A stretch of 64,000 nt of DNA from CAWDPQ01 sp049642465. GTDB lineage: Bacteria; Acidobacteriota; Vicinamibacteria; Vicinamibacterales; 2-12-FULL-66-21. The stretch is from positions 1 to 64,000 of the forward strand of contig JBAROV010000091.1 of assembly GCA_049642465.1 (NCBI GenBank). The letters are read 5' to 3'. The notes under the pieces are model-generated. The model worked only from the letters and a program-made list of their open reading frames with translations. It was not told where the DNA came from and ran no database searches. The position numbers and the translations under genes were made by a program. Shown here piece after piece: positions 1 through 8,862 of the stretch; the first letter of the stretch is position 1; each line of letters opens with the position of its first letter.

Positions 1-56
1 ACTTTCTCCTAATCTCCTGAGCTATTGTTAATTCCTCCTGATCTCCTTACCTCTTG

Positions 57-845
57 TCAAAACGATCGTCCGATGCGGTCCTGCAGCTTCTCCCGATACC
101 CCCGGCTCAGTGTCAGCCGTGCACCGCTGCGGAGAAACACCACGTATTCCCCGTTGAACCACGGTTGCAGTTCCTTCACGCGCTCGATGTTGACGATGTG
201 GCAACGATGAATGCGGTAGAAGACATCCTCATCGAGCTGCGCCTCGAGCGAGTTCATCGTTTCGCGCAGCAGGTGCGCCTCATTGCCGACGTGCAGCTTG
301 ACGTAATTTCCAGCCGCCTCGATCCAATCGATCTCGTCGGTGCGGACGAAGAAAACGCGACCGCCGCTCTTGATCACGAACCGCTCCGGTCGCTGCGGTG
401 ACGAGCGGAGATCCTGCACGAGCTCGAGCAACCGTCGTTCGAGTTCTCCCGCGTCCTTCCGCTCGAGGTGTTGCCGCGCCCGCACCAGGGCCTGCTGGAA
501 GCGTTCTCGATCAAACGGTTTGAGCAGGTAGTCGAGCGCATGCACGTCGAAGGCGCGTAGTGCGTAGCGATCGTAGGCGGTGACGAACACGACTGGTGGC
601 ATCCGAGCGACGCCCACTTGTTGGATCACTTCGAAGCCGGTGGCGCCAGGCATCTGCACGTCCAGGAAGACGAGATCCGGCTGCAGCTTTTGAATCGCCG
701 CGACCGCGTCAGGGCCGTTCTGGCACTCGCCGGCGATTTCCACCCAGTCTTCCTTGGTGAGCAGCATACGCAGCCGTTCCCGCGCGAGCGGTTCGTCGTC
801 CGCGATCAACACGCGTGTTTTCGTGGCGGTCCGAGTGTGTGTCAT
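57..845 (-). CDS. LytTR-family response regulator
   Basis: A 262-residue two-component response regulator. The N-terminal receiver domain (about residues 10-125) shows the acidic pocket in IADDEP, the phospho-acceptor Asp in FLDVQMPG and a KPF motif. The C-terminal half (about 165-262) is a LytTR DNA-binding domain, recognisable from the conserved RCHIVNIERV segment and the final LSRGYREKL. The ATG at 845 overlaps the stop of the upstream sensor kinase in an ATGA, so the pair is translationally coupled; the frame is open further upstream but that part lies inside the kinase gene. It should be phosphorylated by the kinase and bind direct-repeat promoters. The target genes are not visible here. 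Confidence 0.93.
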   Translation of the reverse strand: MTHTRTATKTRVLIADDEPLARERLRMLLTKEDWVEIAGECQNGPDAVAAIQKLQPDLVFLDVQMPGATGFEVIQQVGVARMPPVVFVTAYDRYALRAFDVHALDYLLKPFDRERFQQALVRARQHLERKDAGELERRLLELVQDLRSSPQRPERFVIKSGGRVFFVRTDEIDWIEAAGNYVKLHVGNEAHLLRETMNSLEAQLDEDVFYRIHRCHIVNIERVKELQPWFNGEYVVFLRSGARLTLSRGYREKLQDRIGRSF

Positions 846-1972
846 GCAACCCGCATCGCCGCGCCGCCGGCGCCAGGAGGCACGCGCGTCAGCGGGATTG
901 ACATCTGCACGGCGAGTCCCTCCGTGCCTTCGGAGAACTCGAGCCGGTGGGCCGTTCCGTACAGGCATTCGAGGCGCGCGCGCGTATTCGAGAGGCCGAC
1001 GCCCGCATGCAGCCGCGACCGCGCCTGACCGCTGAGGCCGACGCCGTTGTCGCGTATTTCGATCCAGAGCGCGCCGTCGCGAATCCTGGACGAGATCTGC
1101 ACCAGCCCTCGTTCGCTTCTTGGCGAGACCCCGTGTTTGATCGCGTTTTCGACGAGTGGCTGCAGAATCAACCGAGGCACTTCAGCATCAAGCGTTTCCG
1201 CGTCGACGTCATAGAGTACCGATAGACGATCCTGGAAACGGATCTGTTCGATTTCCAGGTACTTCTGCAGAAATTCGAGCTCTTCTTGGAGCGACACGGC
1301 GGACGCGCCGGTGCCATCGAAGGTCAACCGCAAGAGATCGCTTAACCTGCTGATCATCCGATCCGCAGATTCCGGGTTGGTGTGCACGAGAGTCGAAATC
1401 GCGTGCAGCGTGTTGAACAGGAAATGCGGGTGCAATTCCGCCTGCAGCGTCTTCAACCGGGCTTCGACGAGCCGCGTCTCGAGTGTCGCCGCTTTGATGG
1501 CGCGCGCCTGGGACTCTCGACGGTAGTCGAGCGTGTAGCTCAACCCGATGATGGCGGAATACGTCATCAGCAGCCAATCGAGCTGCATCAGGTATTGCCG
1601 CTGCGCGAACGACCCCCACGAGATCGTCGGCGGCTTGCCGGCCGACGGCCACAAGGTCAGACGCACGAGGATCATGCACCCGAGATGCACCACGGAAAAA
1701 AACGCCGCGGCGACGATGTGGACGGCGAGCGCCGCCGCCCACCGCTGCGAGTCGAGTCGATAGCGGCGAGCGAGGTAAAAGATCGGAAGCGTCAATGCCG
1801 CCGGCACGAACCAGTACGCCGTATTCAACAGGAGCAGCGGTCCGACGGCGATGTCGTACGGGACCTTGAGGTTCAGAGTAGCGAGCCTGTAAGCCTGGGC
1901 CGTTGAAAACAGGCTCAATACGGCAGCGACAAGCAGGATCCAACGGACCGGAGGGGTCCAGGCTTTTTGCAT
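842..1972 (-). CDS. LytS-type sensor histidine kinase (His_kinase PF06580 family)
   Basis: A 376-residue membrane sensor kinase. About four hydrophobic segments fill residues 1-155. The LytS-type dimerisation/phosphoacceptor region follows with the motif LHPHFLFNTLH, and the C-terminal ATPase domain shows PLVENAIKHGV (N box) and DNGVGL (G box). It has no recognisable ligand-binding domain outside the membrane segments. I chose the ATG at 1972, because a promoter-like element ends eight bases upstream and there is no Shine-Dalgarno. A TTG at 1981 in the same frame would overlap that -10 element. It pairs with the LytTR regulator through a 4-bp overlap. The family senses cell-envelope or small-molecule signals; the ligand here is unknown. 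Confidence 0.92.
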   Translation of the reverse strand: MQKAWTPPVRWILLVAAVLSLFSTAQAYRLATLNLKVPYDIAVGPLLLLNTAYWFVPAALTLPIFYLARRYRLDSQRWAAALAVHIVAAAFFSVVHLGCMILVRLTLWPSAGKPPTISWGSFAQRQYLMQLDWLLMTYSAIIGLSYTLDYRRESQARAIKAATLETRLVEARLKTLQAELHPHFLFNTLHAISTLVHTNPESADRMISRLSDLLRLTFDGTGASAVSLQEELEFLQKYLEIEQIRFQDRLSVLYDVDAETLDAEVPRLILQPLVENAIKHGVSPRSERGLVQISSRIRDGALWIEIRDNGVGLSGQARSRLHAGVGLSNTRARLECLYGTAHRLEFSEGTEGLAVQMSIPLTRVPPGAGGAAMRVA

Positions 1973-1980
1973 GAATGCCA

Positions 1981-2010
1981 ACTATCAAGTGGTCCGATAG
2001 GTTCCGTCAA
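1981..2010 (-). promoter_or_regulatory. predicted promoter of the LytS/LytTR operon
   Basis: On the minus strand TTGACG (2010-2005) and GATAGT (1986-1981) are separated by 18 bases, a good sigma-70-type pair. The -10 hexamer ends only eight bases before the ATG at 1972, so the transcript would be leaderless or nearly so. The remainder of the 1973-2154 gap shows no other feature I can name. Confidence 0.5.
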
Positions 2011-2154
2011 GACCTCAGGCGGCCCCAAGTCGCGAGAATTTTCCACGTACCACAGTCGTGAGTAGTGAGCGAAGGGACTAGATGCCGTCACGGCGGGTCG
2101 GAATGGTCCCCTGAAGTGATGAACGACCGAAAAGCGGGATGAGTGGCTCGCTCC

Positions 2155-3306
2155 CTAGTGCGCTGCCAGCACGATGAGCGTGGCGTCGTCGTCGAAATGC
2201 CCGCCGGAAAAGGATGTGACAGCCTCCGTCAGGCGGGCCTCGAGCGCTGGCGCGCTGCAGCCGCGATGATCGATGGTGAGCTGCACCAACCGCTCCTCCC
2301 CGAATTCCTCCTCGCTCGTCCTGTCCGCGGCGCGAGCTTCCGTAATGCCGTCGGTGTACAGCACGAGGCGGTCGCCGGCGCCGATACTCACGCGCCCCTG
2401 GTCGTAGCTGGAGTCCACGAACACGCCCAGGACGGCCCCCCCTGCGCTCAGACGCTCGGCGCGACCGTCGCCGCGAATCAGAATCGGTGGGTAGTGTCCG
2501 GCATTTGCATACGTCAGTTCACCGGTCTCGGTGTCAATCACGCAGTAGCAGAAACTGATGAACCGTCCTTCGGCGATATGGCCGCAAAGGATCCGATTGA
2601 CCTGCGCGCAGAGTTCGCGCGGCGCGGTCGCTTCGGTCGCAAACGCGCGAACGGCGGCCTGGAGATTGGACATCAACAGCGCCGCCGGTATGCCCTTGCC
2701 GACAACGTCCGCAATACACAAAGCGAGGCGGGTCGGGCCGAGCGCGAGCGCGTCGAAGCAATCCCCCCCGACGCCCAGCGCGGGCTGCCAGGAAGTGGCG
2801 AGCTCCCATCCGTCGTACTGCGGGAGTGAGGAGGGCAGCAGCTTGCGCTGGATACGGCGCGCTTCGTCGAATTCGCGTTGTTCGTGCTGAAGGCGGTGAC
2901 GTCGCTCGCGCCCCTGCTCGATCTCCGTGCGCAGTGTCGTGACCAGCTGCTTGTTGTCCCAGGGCTTTTGCACGAAGTCTCGAACGCCGCGTCGCATCGC
3001 TTCGACAGCAAGGTCGACCGAGCCCCAACCAGTCATGACCACGACAGGCAATGTGCTATCCACGGCCTGAATGCGCGAGAGCAAGTCGATGCCCTCGCGG
3101 CCCGACGTCGTGTCGCCCGTGTAATTGAGATCCATCAGCACGAGGTCGAACTCGCCGCGTTGCACGGCCGCGATCGCCGCGTCCGGCGAGTTCACCGCCT
3201 CCATCTGGATGCCTTCCGGCTTCAGAAGCAGGCGAAGCGCATCGATCAGATCGGGCTGATCGTCTGCAATCAGGATGCGGGGTTGCAATGCACAGGCGAA
3301 GCTCAT
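2155..3306 (-). CDS. receiver-PP2C (RsbU/SpoIIE-type) serine phosphatase response regulator
   Basis: A 383-residue protein with an N-terminal receiver domain (IADDQPD, phospho-acceptor in LMDLNYTG, KPW motif), a helical linker (about 135-170) and a C-terminal PP2C/SpoIIE phosphatase domain (GGDCFD, ADVVGKGIPAALLM, YTDGITEAR, DDDATLIV). Such proteins dephosphorylate anti-anti-sigma factors in partner-switching cascades when their receiver is phosphorylated. No STAS or RsbW partner lies within the window. The ATG at 3306 has a GAGGT Shine-Dalgarno; a start at 3345 would add 13 residues lacking family resemblance. The gene is monocistronic, between the LytS pair and the sigma operon. Confidence 0.92.
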   Translation of the reverse strand: MSFACALQPRILIADDQPDLIDALRLLLKPEGIQMEAVNSPDAAIAAVQRGEFDLVLMDLNYTGDTTSGREGIDLLSRIQAVDSTLPVVVMTGWGSVDLAVEAMRRGVRDFVQKPWDNKQLVTTLRTEIEQGRERRHRLQHEQREFDEARRIQRKLLPSSLPQYDGWELATSWQPALGVGGDCFDALALGPTRLALCIADVVGKGIPAALLMSNLQAAVRAFATEATAPRELCAQVNRILCGHIAEGRFISFCYCVIDTETGELTYANAGHYPPILIRGDGRAERLSAGGAVLGVFVDSSYDQGRVSIGAGDRLVLYTDGITEARAADRTSEEEFGEERLVQLTIDHRGCSAPALEARLTEAVTSFSGGHFDDDATLIVLAAH

Positions 3307-3379
3307 GCCGGGACCTCTGAAGTCAACTCTCGTGCCACATAGCATTTGACGTAAGAAACGGGGATTGCGTGCGCTAAAA

Positions 3380-3440
3380 GCGGGCAGCGCCCGCCTCGCC
3401 GTAGCCCAAGGCGAAGGCGCGGGTGTTCGCCTGCGAACAC
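3380..3440. repeat. compound palindromic (REP-like) element
   Basis: Three adjacent inverted repeats: GCGGGC/GCCCGC (3380-3394), GCCTCGCC against GGCGAAGGC (about 3393-3418), and GTGTTCGC/GCGAACAC (3423-3440). It sits in the gap between the end of the DUF4097 gene (3472) and the PP2C gene, so it may end transcription of the sigma operon. Similar GCCTCGCCGTAGC and GGCGAAGGCG words recur near 36.42-36.50 kb. Confidence 0.5.
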
Positions 3441-3471
3441 TCGTGGTCCCGCAGGAGAACAGGGGAGCGGC

Positions 3472-4410
3472 TTATTCTTTTTCTTTGCGTTTCGAAGTCG
3501 GGGCCGTCGTCCCTGGTTTTCTTAGACGAATCCCACCCGAAAACGATTCAAGCTCGAATTCGGCGCTGCCTGAACCGAGCGTGAAGATCACGCGCCGGCC
3601 GCGCTGCACGTCACGAACGTCGGCTTCCCCTTTGACCGGCAGGTTGCTGTTGAAGCTGCCGTTATAGGTGCGGACCGCGAATGTCGCGTTTGACGATTCG
3701 GGGATGGCAACCGTGATCGTTCCGTTATGCGACGTGAGGCGATAGTGCCCGTCATTCGCCACGGTTCCTTCGTAGGCGATGTTTCCATTGATCGTGCTCG
3801 CTTCGACCGTTGATGCGCGCATCTCGCCGAGCACGATGGGACCATTCACCGTCTCCGCGATGATGTCGCCGCTCGTGCCTGCGATCGCGATGCCCTGGTT
3901 GACGGTGCTGAGGTTGATCTTTCCTGCGGCGTTTTCAACCGTGATGTGGCCTTCGGTTGACTTCACCGTTACGCCATTGCCGCCTTTGATCACGATGTCG
4001 CCGCGGTTCGTGTCCACGGAAATCTCGGCTTGAGTCCCTTCGATCGTTACGTAATTGAACTGCCCGTCCACCTTGATTGGCATCCAGTTGGGGGCGTTGA
4101 TGTCGTAGTCAACTGATCCTTGAGGGCCGCGGTCGTTCGATGCTGACACTCGAAATCCGGTGGGCACAGCTCGAACGTTCACCCGCGTTCTCGAGGGATG
4201 CCTTGCCTGCACCCGCAGCGTATCGCGCTCCCAACCGCGGATGATTACTTCGCCGGCAAAGTTTTCGATGAGCAGACGGCTTCCTCGCTGGACTGGAACG
4301 GTCTGATCGGACTCCGGCGCGCGCGTGCCTGGCTGAGCGCAAAGCGGGGCAGCCAGAAGGAGTGCCGCTGTGGCGAGGGTTGCGACCGTTCGAAGTCTAT
4401 TCGTCTGCAT
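3472..4410 (-). CDS. DUF4097-type secreted/surface beta-helix protein
   Basis: A 312-residue exported protein. Residues 1-25 are a signal peptide (basic RTVATLATAALLLAAPLC). The rest is a repetitive beta-strand protein with strands of the type VTVKSTEGHITVENAAGKI, typical of DUF4097/DUF4098 'adhesin-like' beta-solenoids. A lysine-rich tail (KRKEKE) ends it. It is the last gene of a sigma factor / anti-sigma factor / DUF4097 operon, separated from the anti-sigma gene by four bases, so it is probably part of the same envelope-stress response. The biochemical role of the family is not established. Confidence 0.85.
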   Translation of the reverse strand: MQTNRLRTVATLATAALLLAAPLCAQPGTRAPESDQTVPVQRGSRLLIENFAGEVIIRGWERDTLRVQARHPSRTRVNVRAVPTGFRVSASNDRGPQGSVDYDINAPNWMPIKVDGQFNYVTIEGTQAEISVDTNRGDIVIKGGNGVTVKSTEGHITVENAAGKINLSTVNQGIAIAGTSGDIIAETVNGPIVLGEMRASTVEASTINGNIAYEGTVANDGHYRLTSHNGTITVAIPESSNATFAVRTYNGSFNSNLPVKGEADVRDVQRGRRVIFTLGSGSAEFELESFSGGIRLRKPGTTAPTSKRKEKE

Positions 4411-4414
4411 TGGG

Positions 4415-5065
4415 TCACCCGCCAGCGCTCATCGACATCGCGGCTGCGCGTCGAAGCAGGCCGAGCTTCCGCTTCTTGGCAGCGACGAGATGCTCGCTCA
4501 AGTACGGATTCATCGGATCGTTGGCCAGTGCCAGCCGGCACTGCTCGATCGCGGCATCGATCGATTTCAGGTTTGCTTCGAGGACGCGCACCGTCTCGGG
4601 ATCGAGTTTGTCCCGCTCCTCGGCGAGTGTTTCCTGCAGGTCCACGATCGCATCGTCGTAATGGGTCACCGCGAATCTCGCCGGCGCCACCAGACGGGAG
4701 TCGAGGTCGGGCCCCGAGGCGTCGATGACCGGGATATCCGTGCGGTCGCCTCCGAGCCGTGCGAGCCACACCATTCCGCCAGACAGAAGCATGAGCGCAA
4801 GGCTCGCGGCGACGAGTTGGGGAAGCGTAAAAGAGAACCGACGTTTCGCCCGGATCTGCCACGCGACGCGCGGCCACAAGTCATGCTCGGGCTCGCTGTC
4901 GGTCACGGTACGCGCGCGGCTGACAACCTGGCGCAATTCGGCGAGCACCCCACGGCATTCCGCGCATTCGGCCACGTGCTGCGTAACAACGGAGGACTCG
5001 TGCTCCGGGAGTTCACCGTCCAGGTAATCCGACAGCCGTGTCGTCCAGAGATCGTGATTGGTCAT
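4415..5065 (-). CDS. anti-sigma factor with zf-HC2 zinc-binding domain
   Basis: A 216-residue membrane anti-sigma factor. The cytoplasmic N-terminus carries the zinc-binding HxxxCxxC motif (QHVAECAECRGVL, about residues 28-40) that grips the cognate ECF sigma factor. One membrane segment follows (LPQLVAASLALMLLSGGMVW, about 95-115), then an extracytoplasmic helical domain. The ATG at 5065 has an AGGTG Shine-Dalgarno seven bases upstream and was preferred to a GTG at 5074 that abuts the sigma factor stop. It should sequester the sigma factor encoded immediately upstream. Confidence 0.9.
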   Translation of the reverse strand: MTNHDLWTTRLSDYLDGELPEHESSVVTQHVAECAECRGVLAELRQVVSRARTVTDSEPEHDLWPRVAWQIRAKRRFSFTLPQLVAASLALMLLSGGMVWLARLGGDRTDIPVIDASGPDLDSRLVAPARFAVTHYDDAIVDLQETLAEERDKLDPETVRVLEANLKSIDAAIEQCRLALANDPMNPYLSEHLVAAKKRKLGLLRRAAAMSMSAGG

Positions 5066-5074
5066 GGGTTTCAC

Positions 5075-5863
5075 CTACCGCAAGTGTTTTCGCAACATCA
5101 TGCGGGCCCGGTGCAGTTGCGCCTTTGAGGTCCCCGGAGAGATGTCGAGCAGCGCGGCGATCTCCTGATGTTTGTAGCCCTCGACATCGTGCAGGACGAA
5201 AATCTCGCGCGCTCCGTCCGGCAGTTTCACGATCGCCGTTTCAAAGTCCATCGCGAGGTCTCCAGACTGTCGCGGGGCGGGCAGCATTTCAAAAATGTCT
5301 TCGCCATCGCGTAACCGCTGACGTCTCGTCGCATCGGTCCGGAATCGTTCGATGACGACGTTCACCGTCAATCGGTGGAGCCAGGTGGTGAATGCCGAGT
5401 CACCGCGGAATGTTCCGAGTTTCTGCCAGAGGCGCACGAAAACATCCTGCGTGAGTTCATCCGCGTCCCGGCCTCCAGCCATCCGCCGAACGAGGCTGTA
5501 CACGCGGGGCAGATGCGTCCGATAGAGCTGCTCGAATGCGCGGACGTCTCCCGCTGCGGCCTGCGCCACAGGGTCCGCCGCGGCCGCATCTCGGCGCGGC
5601 TGAACACGCTCTGGGATGTCGGACTGCAGCGAAAACGCCTCCGTCGTGGGATGTATGGGTTGCCTCCGGCGCGACCGCTCCGCTCCCACCCCACGGCGCA
5701 AGCGTGCGCCGCGGGGGCCCCGGTTTGTCGCGGTCGCGTTTTCGCGGGCCAACCAACGGGCGGCCCCCTCTAAGTCTGTGTCATACACGCCACAAGTGGG
5801 CCCGGGCTCCATCGCCTCGGTCCGCCCGAGTGGACCGAAGGGCGGCGTTGCCGCGATAACCAC
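5075..5863 (-). CDS. ECF-type RNA polymerase sigma factor with N-terminal extension
   Basis: A 262-residue sigma-70 family protein. Region 2 begins near FEQLYRTHLPRVYSLVRRM and contains DELTQDVFVRLWQ; region 4 contains LPDGAREIFVLHDVEGYKH followed by the helix-turn-helix HQEIAALLDISPGTSKAQLH. It is about 70-90 residues longer than usual. I place the start at the GTG at 5863 because a near-perfect AGGAGAGGAG lies seven bases upstream (5871-5880); a shorter GTG start at 5569 would give a conventional-length protein. The basic extension matches no domain I know. It is co-transcribed with its anti-sigma factor and the DUF4097 gene. Confidence 0.88.
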   Translation of the reverse strand: MVIAATPPFGPLGRTEAMEPGPTCGVYDTDLEGAARWLARENATATNRGPRGARLRRGVGAERSRRRQPIHPTTEAFSLQSDIPERVQPRRDAAAADPVAQAAAGDVRAFEQLYRTHLPRVYSLVRRMAGGRDADELTQDVFVRLWQKLGTFRGDSAFTTWLHRLTVNVVIERFRTDATRRQRLRDGEDIFEMLPAPRQSGDLAMDFETAIVKLPDGAREIFVLHDVEGYKHQEIAALLDISPGTSKAQLHRARMMLRKHLR

Positions 5864-5922
5864 TCGCAAGCTCCTCTCCTGCACAAGCTTGGACGGATCG
5901 ACAGACCGGGAGGGTTGGAACG

Positions 5923-6672
5923 TTATCGAAGGACGTAGTACGGGTCCAGGGCGCTACCTTCCCACCATCGTTTCGCGTCCGAGAGTCGGAAAATCGCGAA
6001 GTGCAGGTGGGGTGTGTTTTTCGGAGCGTTGCCGGAAACCCCCACGTAGCCAATGATTTGCCCCTTGCTCACGTGCTGCCCTTCACGCAATCCATCGGCG
6101 TACCGATTGAGGTGGGCATAGTAGTAACAGAACCGCTCGGTTGGGTCGAACTGATAGATCGTGATCCCGCCAGCCTTGCTGTAGAAGAGCCGCGCGATGG
6201 TTCCATTTTCAACGGCGAGTACGGGGGTGTTCATCGGAGCCAGGATGTCGATGGCCTCATGGGTTCGGCCGCCCGATCGTTGTTCGGTAAAGGTGCGTGA
6301 GAGCTGCTCCGGTTTGACGCCTTCGACGGGTATCAACAGGTCCCGGTCCTTCAGCTCGGCCGCTGGCACCGCGCCGATCACGGGTCTGGCCGGCGGAGGG
6401 GGAGCGACGACCGGCGACGGTTCCCCCGACGTCGCGACTGGCGCGGGTTGCCCGACCACGACCGCATCTCCTGCGTCGTCCAGGCCGTCGCTCGGGTCGA
6501 ACAGACGTTCGACTGCGCCCGGCGTTACCGGTGGATGCGCGCGGCTGGCGGCACTCGATCCGATGATGTTCCCGTAGTGCCAGACGACGACGCTGACCAC
6601 GAAGGCGCCGGAGATGAAGCCGACGCCGGCACCCGTGGCGAACACGCGGGCGAAGCGGGCAGCGTTCTTCAC
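5923..6672 (-). CDS. M23-family (LytM) metallopeptidase, membrane-anchored
   Basis: A 249-residue peptidoglycan endopeptidase. An N-terminal membrane anchor (VGFISGAFVVSVVVWHYG) is followed by a proline/alanine-rich linker and a C-terminal M23 domain with zinc ligands in HEAID and in the HLHF motif. A GTG at 6672 overlaps the stop of the upstream L,D-transpeptidase as GTGA, which decides the start. Together with the transpeptidase it forms a two-gene cell-wall remodelling unit. It could alternatively be a degenerate LytM activator, but all zinc ligands appear present. Confidence 0.9.
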   Translation of the reverse strand: MKNAARFARVFATGAGVGFISGAFVVSVVVWHYGNIIGSSAASRAHPPVTPGAVERLFDPSDGLDDAGDAVVVGQPAPVATSGEPSPVVAPPPPARPVIGAVPAAELKDRDLLIPVEGVKPEQLSRTFTEQRSGGRTHEAIDILAPMNTPVLAVENGTIARLFYSKAGGITIYQFDPTERFCYYYAHLNRYADGLREGQHVSKGQIIGYVGVSGNAPKNTPHLHFAIFRLSDAKRWWEGSALDPYYVLR

Positions 6673-7655
6673 TGGGTGAACACCACCCGCGTGCCGGGTT
6701 TCACCAACCCCGCAAGCTTCAAGACATCCCAATTCGTCAGACGAACGCACCCGTGTGATTCGGTTCGCCCGATCGTGGACGGCTCCGGTGTTCCATGAAT
6801 GCCGTAGTGGGGTTTACTCAGATCGATCCAGACCAGGCCGACCGGATTGTTGGGGCCGGGCGGAATCGTCGCCTTGGAGTGCGATGGGTCCGCGTCCCAG
6901 AAGAGATCAGGGTTGTAAAGAAACTTCGGATTGAATTGAACGCCGTTCACCTTCCACTCGCCGATCGGCAGCGGGTCGTGTTCGCTGCCGGTGGTGACAG
7001 GTGCGTACAACAATACGCGGCCGGATGAATCCTTCACCTCGAGGTCCGATGTCGATGCTCTCACCGTGACCACAACGTCGGGGCGCGACATGATGTCACT
7101 CGCCGGCTTCGTGGTTCCGCGTCCGGATGTGCCCGTTGCTTTGTTGTTCGCTGCCTTGTTCTGGCGCCCGGCCTCCGCCGTGATCGGAGGCGGCTCGACC
7201 GGACGAACCAGCGGCTCGACGTTTGGAACCTGGATGCTCGCTCCGGCTTCGAACGCGATGTTTGGATTCAGTTCCTGCAGCAGCGCCGGTGTCGAGTGGA
7301 AGCGTTCGGCGAGGGCTTCGACAACGGATGTATACCCAAGCTCCGGCAATCTGGCTTTTTCCACCATGTCTTCCGGGATGGATGGCGGGAAGGGGCCTCG
7401 CACGTCTTCCTCGGTAATGGTGTAGGTCGTTAAGGCCGGGACTGCGGGTGCCTGTTCCTGACCACGCTGCTGCTGAAACAGTGCGAGCGCACGTCTGGTG
7501 TTTTTTCCGATCCTCCCATCGATGACTCCCGGCGAGAACCCGGCGCGATCCAGCATGACCTGCGTTTCAAGGCCGGGTGGAATCTGCGCGGCCGGAGGAG
7601 TCGGCGACGGAGGTTGTTGCAGAACGATTGCGGCCAGCATGGCGACGAGGATCAT
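6669..7655 (-). CDS. L,D-transpeptidase (YkuD) with N-terminal peptidoglycan-binding domain
   Basis: A 328-residue exported protein. After a signal peptide comes a PG_binding_1-like helix bundle (LDRAGFSPGVIDGRIGKNTRRAL), a LysM-like stretch (VVEALAERFHSTPALLQELNP) and the YkuD catalytic domain with HGTPEPSTIGRTESHGCVRL, containing the catalytic Cys in SHGCVR. It makes 3-3 peptidoglycan cross-links or attaches proteins to the wall. It is translationally coupled to the M23 peptidase downstream. A GGGAG precedes the ATG by about ten bases. Confidence 0.94.
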   Translation of the reverse strand: MILVAMLAAIVLQQPPSPTPPAAQIPPGLETQVMLDRAGFSPGVIDGRIGKNTRRALALFQQQRGQEQAPAVPALTTYTITEEDVRGPFPPSIPEDMVEKARLPELGYTSVVEALAERFHSTPALLQELNPNIAFEAGASIQVPNVEPLVRPVEPPPITAEAGRQNKAANNKATGTSGRGTTKPASDIMSRPDVVVTVRASTSDLEVKDSSGRVLLYAPVTTGSEHDPLPIGEWKVNGVQFNPKFLYNPDLFWDADPSHSKATIPPGPNNPVGLVWIDLSKPHYGIHGTPEPSTIGRTESHGCVRLTNWDVLKLAGLVKPGTRVVFTQ

Positions 7656-7661
7656 GATTGA

Positions 7662-8480
7662 TTAGCTCCCTTGGACGGTGGCCTCGAGCGCGCGGCGATC
7701 GGCGCCGCGACGGCGCTCCGATGTATCCGGAGCTTCGAGGAGGTTCACGTCGATGACGCGGAACGGCCGTTCGGGCGACAGTTGCCGCATGAGCGAGAAC
7801 GAGACGTTGAACACCGGCGTGTTATTGCGCGTGCGTCCTTCCGGACGGCCGTGGTGAGCGTGGCCGTGAAATACCGCGGTGACCGGAAATCGCGTGAGCG
7901 GCTCCTCGAGTCGGCTGCACCCAAGGAAGGGATAGATCTCGCGTGGCTCCCCTTCGATAGTTTCCTGAATCGGCGCGTAGTGGAGGATGGCAATCACCCG
8001 CTCGGTTCGCAGTCGCGCCAGTGCCGACTCCAGCTTGAGCGTCTCCTGGATGCACTCGTGGACGAATTGCTTGATGGTGTCTTCGCCCCAGGGACCGAGG
8101 GCGCCGCGCCCGAATCCTCCCGCAAACCCCTTAACGCCGGCGAATCCGATCCCGTGGATCTCGGTCGTTTCGCCGTCGAGCGTCACGACGCCAGCGTCCT
8201 GCAGGATCTGTCGGATGTCGGTCTGCTGATTCGATTCGAAGTCGTGATTGCCCAGGACGGCAACCGCCGGTATCTTGAGCGTGCTCATTTCGCGAACGAG
8301 CGCTCGCGCCTCGTCTGCCGCCCCGTAGTCGGTCAGGTCTCCCGCCAAGACGAGCACATCGGCGCTCTCGGTAATCTGCGCGAACAAAGGCTGCAGCGTT
8401 CCAGCCGCAGCACTTCGGCCGTAGTGCAGATCTCCCAGCGCGGCGATGCGCACGAAGTCCTTTCGCGAAGTTCCAGGCAT
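7662..8480 (-). CDS. calcineurin-like metallophosphoesterase
   Basis: A 272-residue phosphoesterase with the full motif set: GDLH near the N-terminus, GDLTD, GNHD and GHAHHG, which bind two metal ions. No signal peptide is visible, so it is probably cytoplasmic; the substrate cannot be told from sequence. The ATG at 8480 has an AGGAGG Shine-Dalgarno; the reading frame extends upstream but that extension is arginine/serine-rich shadow sequence opposite the neighbouring small gene. It ends six bases before the L,D-transpeptidase start. Confidence 0.9.
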   Translation of the reverse strand: MPGTSRKDFVRIAALGDLHYGRSAAAGTLQPLFAQITESADVLVLAGDLTDYGAADEARALVREMSTLKIPAVAVLGNHDFESNQQTDIRQILQDAGVVTLDGETTEIHGIGFAGVKGFAGGFGRGALGPWGEDTIKQFVHECIQETLKLESALARLRTERVIAILHYAPIQETIEGEPREIYPFLGCSRLEEPLTRFPVTAVFHGHAHHGRPEGRTRNNTPVFNVSFSLMRQLSPERPFRVIDVNLLEAPDTSERRRGADRRALEATVQGS

Positions 8481-8568
8481 GCTCCTCCTGTTCAGTATCG
8501 GAGCAAGATGTATTCCGCAAGATGTATTCCGGACGGACGGCCGCTGAAACTCGCGATATCCTCGAATT

Positions 8569-8820
8569 ATGGCGAGAGGGTGGGAATCCAAGTCCATCGA
8601 AGCCCAGCAGGAGGAGGCATCGCGGAAGCGCGATGCCCGGCCGCCCCTTACCGAGGCGGAACGGAAACAGCGCGAGCAGCGACGCACGCTCGAGCTGGCG
8701 CGCACGCGCACAGCCGACGATCTGGCCCGTGCCACGGCGCCTTCACACCGGCAGATGCTGGAACAGGCTCTGCGGGCTCTCGATGAGCAGTTGCGGCAGC
8801 TCACGTCCCAAACAGCCTAG
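8569..8820 (+). CDS. small charged hypothetical protein
   Basis: An 83-residue hydrophilic protein rich in Arg, Glu, Ala and Gln, predicted almost entirely helical (EAERKQREQRRTLELARTR, then MLEQALRALDEQLRQL). No domain is recognised. It is divergent from the metallophosphoesterase and precedes the tesA-like gene. A -10-like TATCCT ends six bases before the ATG with no Shine-Dalgarno, so its transcript may be leaderless. Codon use and a helical protein pattern support a real gene. Confidence 0.65.
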   Translation: MARGWESKSIEAQQEEASRKRDARPPLTEAERKQREQRRTLELARTRTADDLARATAPSHRQMLEQALRALDEQLRQLTSQTA

Positions 8821-8862
8821 GAGAACCTGAGACCCGGCCAGACGCGTCTATATACTTACGCC

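Noticed and set aside
1..56. CTCCT-rich start of the window
   Set aside because: Short repeats of CTCCTNAT are seen but too little sequence is available to judge; no gene.
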